From: JAEINY01 sp942490535
GTDB lineage: Bacteria > Bacteroidota > Bacteroidia > Bacteroidales > Marinilabiliaceae
NCBI GenBank assembly: GCA_942490535.1
Contig: CALNXQ010000005.1
Location: forward strand, 806,001-870,000
Length of the DNA: 64,000 nt
Direction: 5' to 3'
Below, one piece after another: positions 7,849 to 18,010 of this stretch. Position 1 is the first letter of the stretch, and each line of letters opens with the position of its first letter. The notes beneath the pieces were generated by a model. It had not been told where the DNA came from, searched no databases, and saw only the letters and a program-made list of their open reading frames with translations. The translations under genes were made by a program, and so were the position numbers.

Positions 7849-10217
7849 TGAATAGCAAGATTGTATTAGGAGCTGTTTTTTTGCTTTGTCACATGGTTGT
7901 ATTTTCGCAGCTAAACAGAAACGGTTGGCGGGATCATTTTTCATATAATGAATGCCTTGCTGTCGCCAGTGGCGAAAAGTTTGTTTTTGCTGCAACAGAT
8001 GTGGCGGTTATTATATACGAGAAATCTACGGAATCGATAAGTCGTTTTAATAAAACAAATGGATTATCGGATGTAGGTATTACAGCAATTTCAGTTCTTG
8101 ATAATAATGCATTTATTATTGGTTATGCAAATGGCAATATTGATTATATTCGTGATAATACAGTCATAAATATTCCAGATCTGAAAAATAAAAACATTCA
8201 AGGGAGTAAAAAAATTAATGCTTTTACGCAGCATGAGAATTTGGTTTATTGTAGTTTGGATTTTGGCATATTGGTGTTGAATATTGAAAAATTAGAAATT
8301 GCTGACACCTACTATTTAGGTGATGGTAATCAGAATTTTATCATCAACTACGTGGGGATTAATGATGGTTACATTTATGCCGCTAGTGGTCAAGGATTGT
8401 TCCGGGCCGAATTGGGCAATCCTTCGTTGGGGTATTTTGGCTCTTGGAGTGAAATCTCCGGCCAAACCGATGCTTTTTTTGCGGTTGATTTTATTGGAGA
8501 GCAATTAATATATATACGGAAATCATCCAGCAAAAAATACATCGTAGCCATCGGGAATCAGGGTGAATGGACAGAAAAGTTGTCGCTTTCATCTTTTCGA
8601 AACCTCTTTACGCAGGATGATTTTATCTATATATCTGAAAGTAATAAACTTGTTACATACAACGCTTCTTTTGAGAACATAGAATCGGTTAGTTCATATG
8701 CTTTCGATTCTCAGTCAAATGTTATACCTAATATATCAATGGTAAGTTTAAGTGAGAGTGAAAACACATTTTATTTTGCAGATAAGACTTTAGGTTTTAT
8801 TAAAAAAACCTTACCGGTAGATATAAAATTGGTCCCCAATGGTCCTAGATCTAATAAGTGTTTTGCCTTGCATGCTACTCCAAATGGAATATATTCTCTG
8901 GCTGGCGGGTTAACTTCTGATTATAATAATTTAAATCGTAATGTCGAGTTTTCGTTATATCGTGATCAGCAATGGAGTTATTTTCGAAGTAATAAACAGG
9001 GGGATGAAAAATATTGGCGTGATTTGATAAGAATTTGTTCCGACCCTTTAAATCCAACAAGAGTTTATATGTCTTCATGGGGATCTGGGATCTTTGAGGT
9101 CAAGGGGATAGATATTTTGGAAAACTTTGATCAGCACAATAGTGGTTTACAGAATATTGACTGGGCGGGGCCTAATTATGTCAGGGTTGGAGGGATTGCT
9201 GCTGATAGTGAAGGGAATATATGGATGTCAAACAGTGAAGTAGCAAATGGTATTGTTGTTATGGGGTCAGAAGGGACTTGGTATCAGTTCAACTATGAGA
9301 CATTAAATAATTTGCATAGTACTGATCAGTTTTTAATAACAAAGGATGATTTGATTTGGATTATTATTCCGCGAAATGAAAAGGGTATCGTAGTTATTAA
9401 TCCTAATAGAACCCCACTGGATCAAAGTGATGACATTTATCGCGGACCGATCTCGGCTGATGCTGAGAATGATCCTCGTAATGGAGGTTTATTAAAACTA
9501 TGGGATGAAAAGGGCGAAACTATAACCAGTACAATTTTTTGTATGGCTGAAGATAAAGATGGCTACATCTGGTTAGGTACTGATCGGGGAGTTGTGGTGT
9601 ATTATCGTCCCTGGAGTATTTTTGATGATACAAAACCCATTGCTAGTCGAATAAAAGTGCCTTTTAATGATGGGACTAATTCGGCAGCTTATTTATTAGA
9701 TAAAAGTAAAGTGACAAGTATTGCTGTAGATGGCGCCAACAGAAAGTGGATCGGTACCGTAGGGGCCGGTATTCATTTGGTTTCTGAAGATGGTACCAAA
9801 ACCATTCATACTTTTAATAAGGAGAACAGTCCTCTACCTTCTGATAATATATTGAGTATTGCTATTTTGGGATCGACGGGTGAAGTTTTTATAGGAACGG
9901 ATAAAGGGATCGTTTCGTATAAAGGAAATGCCAGTGAACCATCAAAATCCTTTGATAAGGTTTATGCTTATCCAAATCCTGTAAAACCTGATTTTACAGG
10001 ACCCATTACAATCACTGGCTTAGTTTTGAATAGTAATGTTAAAATTACAAATGTGAGTGGAAAGCTTGTTTATGAAACTCGATCGTTGGGTGGCCAGGTT
10101 CAGTGGGATGGGGAAAATTTTGGGGGTGAAAAAGTGCAATCAGGTGTTTATATTGTTTATGTTTCTTCGGAAGATGGAAGTGAAGTAAAAACGACAAAAA
10201 TCCTCGTGGTCAGGTAA
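7848..10217 (+). CDS. porZ: PorZ-like beta-propeller protein of the type IX secretion system
   Basis: Secreted 789-residue protein with a signal peptide (residues 1 to about 21, ending VVFSQ), long beta-propeller repeats of the two-component-regulator type through most of the length (for example GYIWLGTDRGVVVY and RKWIGTVGAGIHLV), and a C-terminal domain beginning AYPNPVKPDF that looks like a type IX sorting domain. This matches PorZ, the surface protein that delivers anionic LPS to the sortase step of type IX secretion. Coupling to rdgB by an overlapping start is seen here. The main alternative is a generic propeller protein with a sorting domain; the N-terminal LNRNGWRDHFSYNECLAVA favours PorZ. 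Confidence 0.85.
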   Translation: MNSKIVLGAVFLLCHMVVFSQLNRNGWRDHFSYNECLAVASGEKFVFAATDVAVIIYEKSTESISRFNKTNGLSDVGITAISVLDNNAFIIGYANGNIDYIRDNTVINIPDLKNKNIQGSKKINAFTQHENLVYCSLDFGILVLNIEKLEIADTYYLGDGNQNFIINYVGINDGYIYAASGQGLFRAELGNPSLGYFGSWSEISGQTDAFFAVDFIGEQLIYIRKSSSKKYIVAIGNQGEWTEKLSLSSFRNLFTQDDFIYISESNKLVTYNASFENIESVSSYAFDSQSNVIPNISMVSLSESENTFYFADKTLGFIKKTLPVDIKLVPNGPRSNKCFALHATPNGIYSLAGGLTSDYNNLNRNVEFSLYRDQQWSYFRSNKQGDEKYWRDLIRICSDPLNPTRVYMSSWGSGIFEVKGIDILENFDQHNSGLQNIDWAGPNYVRVGGIAADSEGNIWMSNSEVANGIVVMGSEGTWYQFNYETLNNLHSTDQFLITKDDLIWIIIPRNEKGIVVINPNRTPLDQSDDIYRGPISADAENDPRNGGLLKLWDEKGETITSTIFCMAEDKDGYIWLGTDRGVVVYYRPWSIFDDTKPIASRIKVPFNDGTNSAAYLLDKSKVTSIAVDGANRKWIGTVGAGIHLVSEDGTKTIHTFNKENSPLPSDNILSIAILGSTGEVFIGTDKGIVSYKGNASEPSKSFDKVYAYPNPVKPDFTGPITITGLVLNSNVKITNVSGKLVYETRSLGGQVQWDGENFGGEKVQSGVYIVYVSSEDGSEVKTTKILVVR

Positions 10218-10250
10218 ACCCATTTATGATGTAATTCATTTACCGTTTTT

Positions 10251-10282
10251 TTTGGTCATCTCATTGGTCAGGTATAGTTTTG
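10251..10282 (+). promoter_or_regulatory. promoter of the DUF3352/propeller gene
   Basis: TTTG at 10251-10254 and TAGTTTTG at 10275-10282 with a 20-base spacer, an exact fit to the Bacteroidota promoter consensus. It lies 62 bases before the chosen ATG. Confidence 0.7.
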
Positions 10283-10344
10283 CTACTGGGTAAATAAATA
10301 TCAGAAAGGATATTTGAGTGGCCTTAAAACTAACTGATGTTACT

Positions 10345-13095
10345 ATGAGAAACGGTAGAGTTATTATCCTGATTGTTATTGGTGTAATTATTTTAATTGG
10401 TGCTGTTATTCTCATCAATAGGGTTAAGCGCTATGAGAATAATGAACCTTTAAAGGCGATACCTACTGATGCTGCACTTATTGTAAAGACCGAAAGTTTA
10501 CGGAGTGTATATAACATCTTGAATGACGATGTAGATTTTAAGACGGAGTTAACTTATTTTGAGATTTTAAAAAAAGTATTGAATTTCGTTGAGGAAGTTG
10601 ATTCCTTACCTGATTTGAATACCGATATTATTCAAAAATTATGTGATAGGCCATTTTATGTCTCTTTGCATCCACAAGGTAAAGATGATGTAAAAGCACT
10701 TTTTCTATCAGAATTTCCCAATAAAAGTCAGGAACTGGAATTTCAGAGTAGTCTTCAGCACTTAGGTAAGATAAACTATCAAATTTCTGAGCGCAAGTAT
10801 AACACGATTACCGTTTATACATTAAAGAGGAGAGAGGCGCAACAAAGTTTTTCCATTGTGATTTACCGAGGCATTGTCTTGGGAAGCACCTCTCATTTGC
10901 TGATTGAATCTGCCATTCGTCAATTGCAATCTGCTCAAAGTTTACTTGATGATACTGGTTTTATTCAAGTTCAGAAAACCGCAAGTGCTGCTGCCCAGAT
11001 GAACATTTATTTCAATTTTTCGAACTCGCCTAAAGTTTTAAAACCCCTTATTTCAGATTCGTTTAAAAAGACTAGTCAAAAACTAAAGGAGCAATCGGGA
11101 TGGGGAGAATTGGATTTGGATATTAAATCAGATGAGCTGATTTTGAATGGTTTTTTCACTGGTAATACTAAAGGTGTATACAGCTATCTGTTAACGAATG
11201 CCCAACCCAGGCGAGCATCCATTCAGTCTGTTCTTCCCTCTGATACGCGTTCTTTTATTTCTTTTGCTTTTGAGGATGGCGCAGATCTAAAACAGAGATT
11301 GTTAGCTTTTTATGAGGGGAATTCTCTTTTATCAAATTACAACCTGGTGTTAGATAAGTTTCCAAAATGTGCAGGAATTGCTGTTCAAGATTTGTTGTTT
11401 GAGCAGTTGAAAGGAGAAATGGCGATTGCCTATACAGATTTTAACCATTTACAGCCTGATAATAATGGTTTTTTAGTTATGGAAGTGAAGAGTGCTTCTA
11501 TTGCTAAGGAAAAGTTAGTGGCCGCCTTGGGTGAGCTCAATGGGAATGGAGCCTTATCTCCCAAAACGATATATACGCTAGATGAAGAGACCTCTTACCC
11601 AATTTATGTAGGTTTTCGAGATAATTTGGTGTCCCATCTTTTTCAATCGTTCTTACCGAAGGTGCCTGATCAGTTTTTTACATTTGTAGATAATTATCTT
11701 GTATTTTCCAATACTGTTCAACAGCTGGAAAGTTTTATTTATGCTAATGTTCTACGGAAAACATTGGCTAATAAAAAAATATTTTCAGACTATAGAAATC
11801 ACTTTTCGGCCCGGGAGAATTTATTTGTTTTTTGCGAAACAGGACAATTAGCCTCCTTTTTATCCGGTTCATTTGCGCCTCTTTTTTCGAGTTTATCAGA
11901 GAAGCAAAAAGAAGCGCTTAATGGATTTTATGGAACAGGGCTTCAATTTAGTGGTACCGGTAACATGATTTATGCTACAATCGTTATGGATTTTAAACCG
12001 GAACGAGCTTCTGAACCTCGAACTATCTGGCAGAGTTTACTGGATTCTACAGCAGTTATAAAGCCGGTATTAGTGGAAAATCATTACACTAAAGAAAAGG
12101 AAGTGTTAATTCAAGATGGCAACAATAACCTTTACCTGATCAATAATAAAGGTAGAGTTTTGTGGAAGAAAGTATTAGATGGTCCCATCCTAAGTGAGGT
12201 GAATCAAATTGATTATTATCGCAATAACAAGTGGCAGTACCTCTTCAATACCAAAAGTCGCATGTATCTGTTGGATCGCAATGGGAATCATGTTGCTAAG
12301 TACCCTGTAAAGTTGTCTTCTGAAGCGACCAATGGTTTATCTGTATTTGACTATGATCAGGGTAGGAATTATCGAATCTTCCTGGCAACAGCAAATAAAA
12401 GGATTGATGTATTTGATAAAACAGGTAATCGAATACCTGGTTGGAGCTTTTCTAAAACGGAAGGAACAGTGTCATTGCCTATACAACACTTTAGATATAG
12501 TGACAAGGATTACATTGTCTTTTCTGATGATCGAAAAAACTACATTCTTAATCGGAAAGGTGAAGAGCGTGTGACAATTAATTCTCCTTTTATTCGTAAT
12601 AATCAAAGCGCGTTTTATCTTGAAGGACAGAATTCTTCCAATGCTTTTTTAGTTACTACCAGTGAAAGATGTGAATTGGTTAAAATTGCATTAAAGGATG
12701 GAACGGTTCAAAAGGCTGAATTGGAAGACATACAAGGAATGCATGCGATGATTGCCTATGACGCAGGAGCCCAATTGCATTATGTGGTATCTACCCCACA
12801 TACCCTGTCTTTGTTTAATCATAAAGGCCAACTGATTTACTCACGTCAGTTTGATAAGGAGATTCTACTAAATACCGATGTATATCAGTTTTCAACCAAT
12901 AATCATAAAGTAGGAGTTGTGGAGAAAACAGGAGGTCGTATTTATTTAATTAATAATGATGGTAAAAATTATAAAGCCTTTCCTTTAGTGGGATGCTCTC
13001 GGTTTAGTATCGGTTTTCTAAAGACTTCATCCACCCGGTTTAATTTGATCGTTGGCGGCTCTAATAATTACCTCTATAACTACAGAGTCGAGTAA
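10345..13095 (+). CDS. membrane-anchored DUF3352-like protein with C-terminal PQQ-like propeller
   Basis: A 916-residue protein of unknown function, anchored by one N-terminal membrane helix (after MRNGRVIIL). The first half (about 30-560) resembles DUF3352 proteins. From about residue 580 the sequence changes to short repeats with a hydrophobic-Tyr-Leu-hydrophobic-(N/D)-x-x-G pattern, such as NNLYLINNKGRVLW, MYLLDRNGNHV and IDVFDKTGNRI. I count about seven or eight, consistent with a beta-propeller in the periplasm. A GTG nine codons upstream (10318) is in frame, but the ATG fits a membrane-anchor start better. It follows porZ, with its own strong promoter, and no terminator is seen between. 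A scaffold role is a guess. Confidence 0.72.
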   Translation: MRNGRVIILIVIGVIILIGAVILINRVKRYENNEPLKAIPTDAALIVKTESLRSVYNILNDDVDFKTELTYFEILKKVLNFVEEVDSLPDLNTDIIQKLCDRPFYVSLHPQGKDDVKALFLSEFPNKSQELEFQSSLQHLGKINYQISERKYNTITVYTLKRREAQQSFSIVIYRGIVLGSTSHLLIESAIRQLQSAQSLLDDTGFIQVQKTASAAAQMNIYFNFSNSPKVLKPLISDSFKKTSQKLKEQSGWGELDLDIKSDELILNGFFTGNTKGVYSYLLTNAQPRRASIQSVLPSDTRSFISFAFEDGADLKQRLLAFYEGNSLLSNYNLVLDKFPKCAGIAVQDLLFEQLKGEMAIAYTDFNHLQPDNNGFLVMEVKSASIAKEKLVAALGELNGNGALSPKTIYTLDEETSYPIYVGFRDNLVSHLFQSFLPKVPDQFFTFVDNYLVFSNTVQQLESFIYANVLRKTLANKKIFSDYRNHFSARENLFVFCETGQLASFLSGSFAPLFSSLSEKQKEALNGFYGTGLQFSGTGNMIYATIVMDFKPERASEPRTIWQSLLDSTAVIKPVLVENHYTKEKEVLIQDGNNNLYLINNKGRVLWKKVLDGPILSEVNQIDYYRNNKWQYLFNTKSRMYLLDRNGNHVAKYPVKLSSEATNGLSVFDYDQGRNYRIFLATANKRIDVFDKTGNRIPGWSFSKTEGTVSLPIQHFRYSDKDYIVFSDDRKNYILNRKGEERVTINSPFIRNNQSAFYLEGQNSSNAFLVTTSERCELVKIALKDGTVQKAELEDIQGMHAMIAYDAGAQLHYVVSTPHTLSLFNHKGQLIYSRQFDKEILLNTDVYQFSTNNHKVGVVEKTGGRIYLINNDGKNYKAFPLVGCSRFSIGFLKTSSTRFNLIVGGSNNYLYNYRVE

Positions 13096-13281
13096 AGGAT
13101 TGACTTATATACAGAAAAGAATTGTAGTTCCCATGTTTAATTTTGGGTAGTACCCTGTTGTTTTTTTATTTATTATCGCAATTATTTGTATCATTATCAA
13201 TAAATTGATGCGATCCGTGTAAATAATAGTGAATTTGGGCGGGTTAGATTATACCTTTATTTTCGGCCCAAAAGTTATGTC

Positions 13282-15537
13282 ATGATGAAACGTGTTGCAT
13301 TTTGGTTTTTAGCAGTTTTTCTATTTCAAACAGGATTTAGTCAATCACCTGCCGATTATGTGGATCCATTTATAGGAACTTCAAATTTCGGCGCGACTTA
13401 TCCAGGAGCAGTGGTTCCTTGGGGAATGATTTCGGTTGTGCCTTTTAATGTGTCACCGCACAAAGGCAATGAATACTCCAACACCAATGATTGGTGCAGT
13501 AATCCCTATGTAAATAATAACAATTGGCTTACTGGTTTTACGCATGTAAACTTAAGTGGCGTAGGTTGTCCTGATTTTGGAAGTATCATAGTAATGCCTA
13601 CATCTGGTGAATTGAATGTGGATGTGAATGAATATGGAACGACTTTTTCAAATCAAACGGCAAAACCCGGCTATTATTCGGCTTTTTTAGATCGATATGC
13701 GATAAAAGCAGAGATGTCGTCCACCTTACGGTCAGGCATTAGCCGATACACTTTTCCCAAAGGGCAGGCCAATATTATGCTCGATTTAGGTCATGGTCTG
13801 ACCAATGAAACGGGCGGTATGCTAAAAATGGTTTCGGAAACAGAAATAGAAGGATATAAACTATTAGGCTCGTTTTGCTATCGGCCGCAAGCGGTCATGC
13901 CTGTTTATTTTGTAGTGAAGGTAAGTAAGCCTTCTCAAAGTAAAGGGTATTGGAAATTCCATACCAAGTTACCCGGACATCGGCATAACTGGAGTTCTAC
14001 CAGTGATACCTATAAATTGTACACCAAGTATCAAAAGGAGTTAGCGGGTGAAAAAATTGGTGCTTTTTTCAGTTTTGATGCCCAAGATGGTGAGGTAATT
14101 GAAGTTAAGGTGGGGGTTAGTTATGTGAGTATTGAAAATGCACGTGAAAATTTGGAGGTAGAACAGGAAGGGCTAGGTTTTGATGAAATTGCCAGGAATG
14201 CATTTTCAGATTGGAATGAGCAGCTATCTAAAATTGAAGTGGAAGGCGGTACTAAAGCTGATAAAACAAAGTTCTATACGGCACTTTATCATGTTTTATT
14301 GCACCCAAATATTTTGCAGGATGCGAATGGTATGTATCCGGCTATGGAATCGGCCAATATTCTTAATACCAATGGTAGAAATCGATTTACCGTGTTTTCT
14401 CTCTGGGATACTTACCGGACAGTCCATCCGTTTATGTCACTGGTTTATCCCGAACAACAATTAGATATGGTGCATACCATCATTGATATGTATAAAGAGA
14501 GTGGTTGGTTACCAAAATGGGAATTGTATGGCCGTGAAATGCATGTCATGGAGGGTGATCCTGCACAAGTGGTGCTGTCAGATACCTATTTACGAGGGTT
14601 AACTGATTTTGATGTGGAGACCGCTTTTGAAGCCATGCTAAAGCATGCAGAGACACCTGAAGATGAAAACCTCATTCGTCATGGCAATGACTTTTATAAA
14701 GAAAATCATTATATCCCTTTTCTGGAGCCTTTTGATAATTCTGTTTCGCAGGCGCTTGAATTGTATGTAGCAGATTATAATTTTGCTCAATTGGCATTGG
14801 CGCTTGATAAAAAGGACGAATACAAAAAGGCTTACAATCGGTCGTTGGGTTATAAGAAATACTTCGATAAGAAATATAATTTATTGAGACCGCTTCAGTC
14901 AGATGGTTTGTTTATGCCTGATTTTAATCCCACTCAAGGTGAAAATTTTCAGCCTGTTCATGGATTTCATGAAGGTTCTTCCTGGCAGTATTCATTTGCT
15001 GTGCCTCATGACATAAAAGGCCTGATGCGTTTAATGGGCAACAAGACTACCTTCGTCAATCAGTTGAACAAATGTTTTAATGACAGCTTGTTTGACATGG
15101 GTAATGAACCGGATATGGGCTATCCGTACTTATATAACTATGTATCTGGTTCAGAATGGCGTACGCAACGACAAGTCCATGACTGTATTAACCGTTATTT
15201 TGGGACTGGTCCTGATGGGTTACCTGGGAATGATGATACCGGTACTATGTCGGCCTGGTTACTGTATAGTATGATGGGCTTTTATCCGGTTTGTCCGGGG
15301 GATATGAATTATACGCTATCAAGCCCGGTGTTTGATAAAGTGACCATTCATTTGAATCAGAAAATTTATGGCTCAGACAATATCGTTATCGAAGCTGAAC
15401 GCCAGGGTGCTGATGATATTTTCATCAAACACATTGAATTAAATGGAAAACCCTATAAATATTATTTTATTGAGCATCAGGAGCTCATCAAACAGGGGCA
15501 TTTGAAGTTTAAATTGGGTGCAACGGCTAAGCAATAA
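13282..15537 (+). CDS. secreted GH92 alpha-mannosidase
   Basis: Exo-acting, calcium-dependent alpha-mannosidase of glycoside hydrolase family 92, 751 residues with a signal peptide ending near GFSQS. The N-terminal domain opens YVDPFIGT..GATYPGAVVPWGM, as is standard for the family. The catalytic-acid region WELYGREMHVMEGDPA lies near 412-427, and the NEPDMGYPYLYNY and GNDDTGTMSAW motifs, which carry calcium and base residues, are intact. Most characterised members release alpha-1,2- or other alpha-linked mannose from N-glycans or mannans. The neighbour downstream is a phosphatase-family lipoprotein, which suggests a phosphorylated mannan or glycan as substrate. No SusC/SusD pair is in the window. 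The exact linkage cannot be read from the sequence. Confidence 0.94.
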   Translation: MMKRVAFWFLAVFLFQTGFSQSPADYVDPFIGTSNFGATYPGAVVPWGMISVVPFNVSPHKGNEYSNTNDWCSNPYVNNNNWLTGFTHVNLSGVGCPDFGSIIVMPTSGELNVDVNEYGTTFSNQTAKPGYYSAFLDRYAIKAEMSSTLRSGISRYTFPKGQANIMLDLGHGLTNETGGMLKMVSETEIEGYKLLGSFCYRPQAVMPVYFVVKVSKPSQSKGYWKFHTKLPGHRHNWSSTSDTYKLYTKYQKELAGEKIGAFFSFDAQDGEVIEVKVGVSYVSIENARENLEVEQEGLGFDEIARNAFSDWNEQLSKIEVEGGTKADKTKFYTALYHVLLHPNILQDANGMYPAMESANILNTNGRNRFTVFSLWDTYRTVHPFMSLVYPEQQLDMVHTIIDMYKESGWLPKWELYGREMHVMEGDPAQVVLSDTYLRGLTDFDVETAFEAMLKHAETPEDENLIRHGNDFYKENHYIPFLEPFDNSVSQALELYVADYNFAQLALALDKKDEYKKAYNRSLGYKKYFDKKYNLLRPLQSDGLFMPDFNPTQGENFQPVHGFHEGSSWQYSFAVPHDIKGLMRLMGNKTTFVNQLNKCFNDSLFDMGNEPDMGYPYLYNYVSGSEWRTQRQVHDCINRYFGTGPDGLPGNDDTGTMSAWLLYSMMGFYPVCPGDMNYTLSSPVFDKVTIHLNQKIYGSDNIVIEAERQGADDIFIKHIELNGKPYKYYFIEHQELIKQGHLKFKLGATAKQ

Positions 15538-15584
15538 TTTTCAAGGTAGCCTGATAATGGTATTGGGCTGCATATTTTTACGAC

Positions 15585-17201
15585 ATGAGACAGACGAAAT
15601 ACATTCTTTTATTCATCATTGCATCTATTATGGGATGTACAACGGGTAATGAATCGTTGGAAATAATGAGTTTCAATATTCGTTACGATAATCCATCCGA
15701 TGGGCTTAATAGTTGGGATAATCGAAAGGAGTTTGTCGTTTCATTTCTATCTGATGAATTACCGGATGTAATCGGTTTTCAAGAGGTTTTAGTGCATCAG
15801 TTACGGTATCTAGGTGATCAACTTGAAGATTACACATATGTTGGATCGGGGCGCGATGATGGTATAGAATCTGGCGAGTTTGTTCCTATCTTTTATAAGA
15901 AGAATAAGTATGAGTTGTTGTCCACATCCCAGTTTTGGTTGTCAGATACACCAGAAATTCCGGGAAGTAAATGCTGGGGTGCACCTTTGCCACGTATCGT
16001 TACCTGGGCCAAGCTACGAGACAAATCCAATGGGTATATCTTTTTTGTGTTTAATGCGCATTTAAGTCATGTAAGTGAATACGCGCGTAATGAAAGTGCC
16101 GTTCTCATTCTGAAAAAAATTCATTCTTTGGCAGGTGATGCTCCTGTGGTTTTAACGGGTGATTTTAATGCCACTGCTGAAGAGAAAATGTACCATACTT
16201 TGGTTGGTCATTGGCAGGATAAATTGCCCTTATGGGATGCTCGTACCCAGTCTAAAAATCCTCCTTCTGGCGGAGCGCAAACATTTAATGGTTTTAGCGA
16301 AGAGACTGTCCCTATTGGTATCGACTTTATTTTTATGAATGGGTATTTCAATGCCATTAATTTCACTACACATGCGCTGAAACAGGAGGACATGTTTATA
16401 TCTGACCATTACCCCATTCAAGCTGAATTACAGTTTAATCTGAGGCGTAATAAAAGTCAAAAGCCCATTAAAAAGTTAGCTCAATCACTAGCATCACCGA
16501 TGTTTGTAACCAATCAGATTGTTTTTGAAGATAATGCGCTAATTCCCTTGCAAACTAAAAAGAGTGGCGACACCATATATTATACTGTGGATGGATCAGA
16601 ACCAGACTCAGCTGACATTTTTTATGATAAACCAATTATTTTGGATCAAACGGCAACCGTTATTGCAGCTGTTTTTTCCAACAATATGCATCCCTCTAAA
16701 CCAGTGGCGCGTACATTCATAAAACAACAAATTAGCGGAGTTACAATTAAGGAAATAATCCCGCTTCCTGAAGATGCCTATTTCAAAAAGGGATATGTCA
16801 ATTTATTGGATCATCATATCGGAGGAGATGATTTAAAGGATGGATCGTGGACCGGATTCAATGGAACGGATGTGAATATTATATGCCAGCTTCCTCAAAG
16901 GATGAGTGTGAATCAAATCCATTTATCTGTTTTGAGCGATCCAAGTCAATGGATCATTGCTCCATCGGAAATTAAAGTGGCGATTTCAGAGAATGGCCAT
17001 GAATATATTGAGTACGGCGGAATTTCAACATTTCCATCCTATAATACTTCAGAAAGGGAGCAGCTTCTTCTTTCAATTAATGGCAAAAAAACGGGCAAAT
17101 TTGTTAAGATTACAATTTCCAATTCCGGGATATTACCGGTTGGTCATCCCGGAGCTGGAAATCCATCCTGGCTATTCCTTGACGAGTTATTAATCAACTA
17201 A
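15585..17201 (+). CDS. lipoprotein: endonuclease/exonuclease/phosphatase domain plus carbohydrate-binding-like domains
   Basis: A 538-residue surface or periplasmic lipoprotein; the lipobox is SIMGC with Cys18. Residues about 23-285 form an endonuclease/exonuclease/phosphatase fold with MSFNIRYD, GFQEVL, LTGDFNAT and ISDHYPI, the metal and catalytic stretches. Next comes a chitobiase C-terminal-like segment (YYTVDGSEPDSAD, about 320-375) and a final beta-rich domain resembling F5/8 type C (from about 400). The two tail domains suggest glycan binding, so a phosphatase or phosphodiesterase on a sugar is more likely than a nuclease. It follows GH92 by 47 bases and is probably cotranscribed. Its stop overlaps the stop of the opposing DUF2797 gene. 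Confidence 0.83.
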   Translation: MRQTKYILLFIIASIMGCTTGNESLEIMSFNIRYDNPSDGLNSWDNRKEFVVSFLSDELPDVIGFQEVLVHQLRYLGDQLEDYTYVGSGRDDGIESGEFVPIFYKKNKYELLSTSQFWLSDTPEIPGSKCWGAPLPRIVTWAKLRDKSNGYIFFVFNAHLSHVSEYARNESAVLILKKIHSLAGDAPVVLTGDFNATAEEKMYHTLVGHWQDKLPLWDARTQSKNPPSGGAQTFNGFSEETVPIGIDFIFMNGYFNAINFTTHALKQEDMFISDHYPIQAELQFNLRRNKSQKPIKKLAQSLASPMFVTNQIVFEDNALIPLQTKKSGDTIYYTVDGSEPDSADIFYDKPIILDQTATVIAAVFSNNMHPSKPVARTFIKQQISGVTIKEIIPLPEDAYFKKGYVNLLDHHIGGDDLKDGSWTGFNGTDVNIICQLPQRMSVNQIHLSVLSDPSQWIIAPSEIKVAISENGHEYIEYGGISTFPSYNTSEREQLLLSINGKKTGKFVKITISNSGILPVGHPGAGNPSWLFLDELLIN

Positions 17202-18001
17202 TCAGCTTCTACTGTTACCAGGTATCCACTGTGGCGACGAATATTCAGTACACGGTCTTCATCCAGCAATAGATATTGACCTTTAATGCCATTTAAGCGA
17301 CCTGATACTTGGGTTTCCTTATCAAAAGTAACCGATTGAGGTGCGGATGGGAAAGTCTCAACTGGATAATTAAGTTCCCATATATCATTTGCTACGCTGG
17401 CATATTTCTTCAGTTCATGAGGAAGCAGCGCTAATGCTTTAGACTTCTCGTTTAGTAAATCAATCGCTTCGGCACGATGATCCTTGAGCATGCTCCGCCA
17501 ATTAGTTTTATCGGAATAGTATTTTTTTAGAAATACTTCAATGGTACCAGCAATGTGTCGGTTGGGTGTTTCTGCAAGGATAATCCCCTTCCATGCACCT
17601 TGATCAATCCATCGGGTTGGTATTTGTGTATGACGGGTTACACCGACTTTTACACCTGATGCCACTGCTAAATAGACATAGTGCGGAATCAAACAATGTG
17701 AAACGGACCATTCCATATCACGTGCTTCACCCATTTGAGCTTTACATTTTTCAGGGTGCAGAATGCATTCTCCTGCTTGTGGCGCCGTTTGAAAGCAACT
17801 GTAGCAAAAACCTTGTCCAAAGGATTTGGATGTTTTCTTTGCGCAGGCGATGCAATTAATTTGATTCTCAAATCGAAAAGAAACATGCTTTCCTATCAGG
17901 GCATTCATATCAATGTCAAGTGCGTCTAGACTTAATTGATAACGAATTTCATTACCAATGGACGCAGTTTTCATTTTAAGTAAATTACCAGTCGCTTTCA
18001 T
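17198..18001 (-). CDS. DUF2797 family protein
   Basis: Conserved cytoplasmic protein of 267 residues, family DUF2797, function not established. The N-terminal part has paired cysteines that look like a zinc site (CIACAKK..FCYSCF, then ECILHPEKC). The centre (YVYLAVASGVKVGVTR followed by RWIDQGA) resembles a GIY-YIG nuclease-like core. The C-terminal part is beta-rich. It is the third gene of a minus-strand run with the LTA-synthase-like enzyme and the U32 protein, 9 bases after the latter. Confidence 0.8.
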   Translation of the reverse strand: MKATGNLLKMKTASIGNEIRYQLSLDALDIDMNALIGKHVSFRFENQINCIACAKKTSKSFGQGFCYSCFQTAPQAGECILHPEKCKAQMGEARDMEWSVSHCLIPHYVYLAVASGVKVGVTRHTQIPTRWIDQGAWKGIILAETPNRHIAGTIEVFLKKYYSDKTNWRSMLKDHRAEAIDLLNEKSKALALLPHELKKYASVANDIWELNYPVETFPSAPQSVTFDKETQVSGRLNGIKGQYLLLDEDRVLNIRRHSGYLVTVEAD

Positions 18002-18010
18002 CTTTTCGAT

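Noticed and set aside
15538..15584. Hairpin between GH92 and the phosphatase-type lipoprotein as a terminator
   Set aside because: The AGCC/GGCT stem is very short with a 13-base loop; the two genes are more likely cotranscribed.
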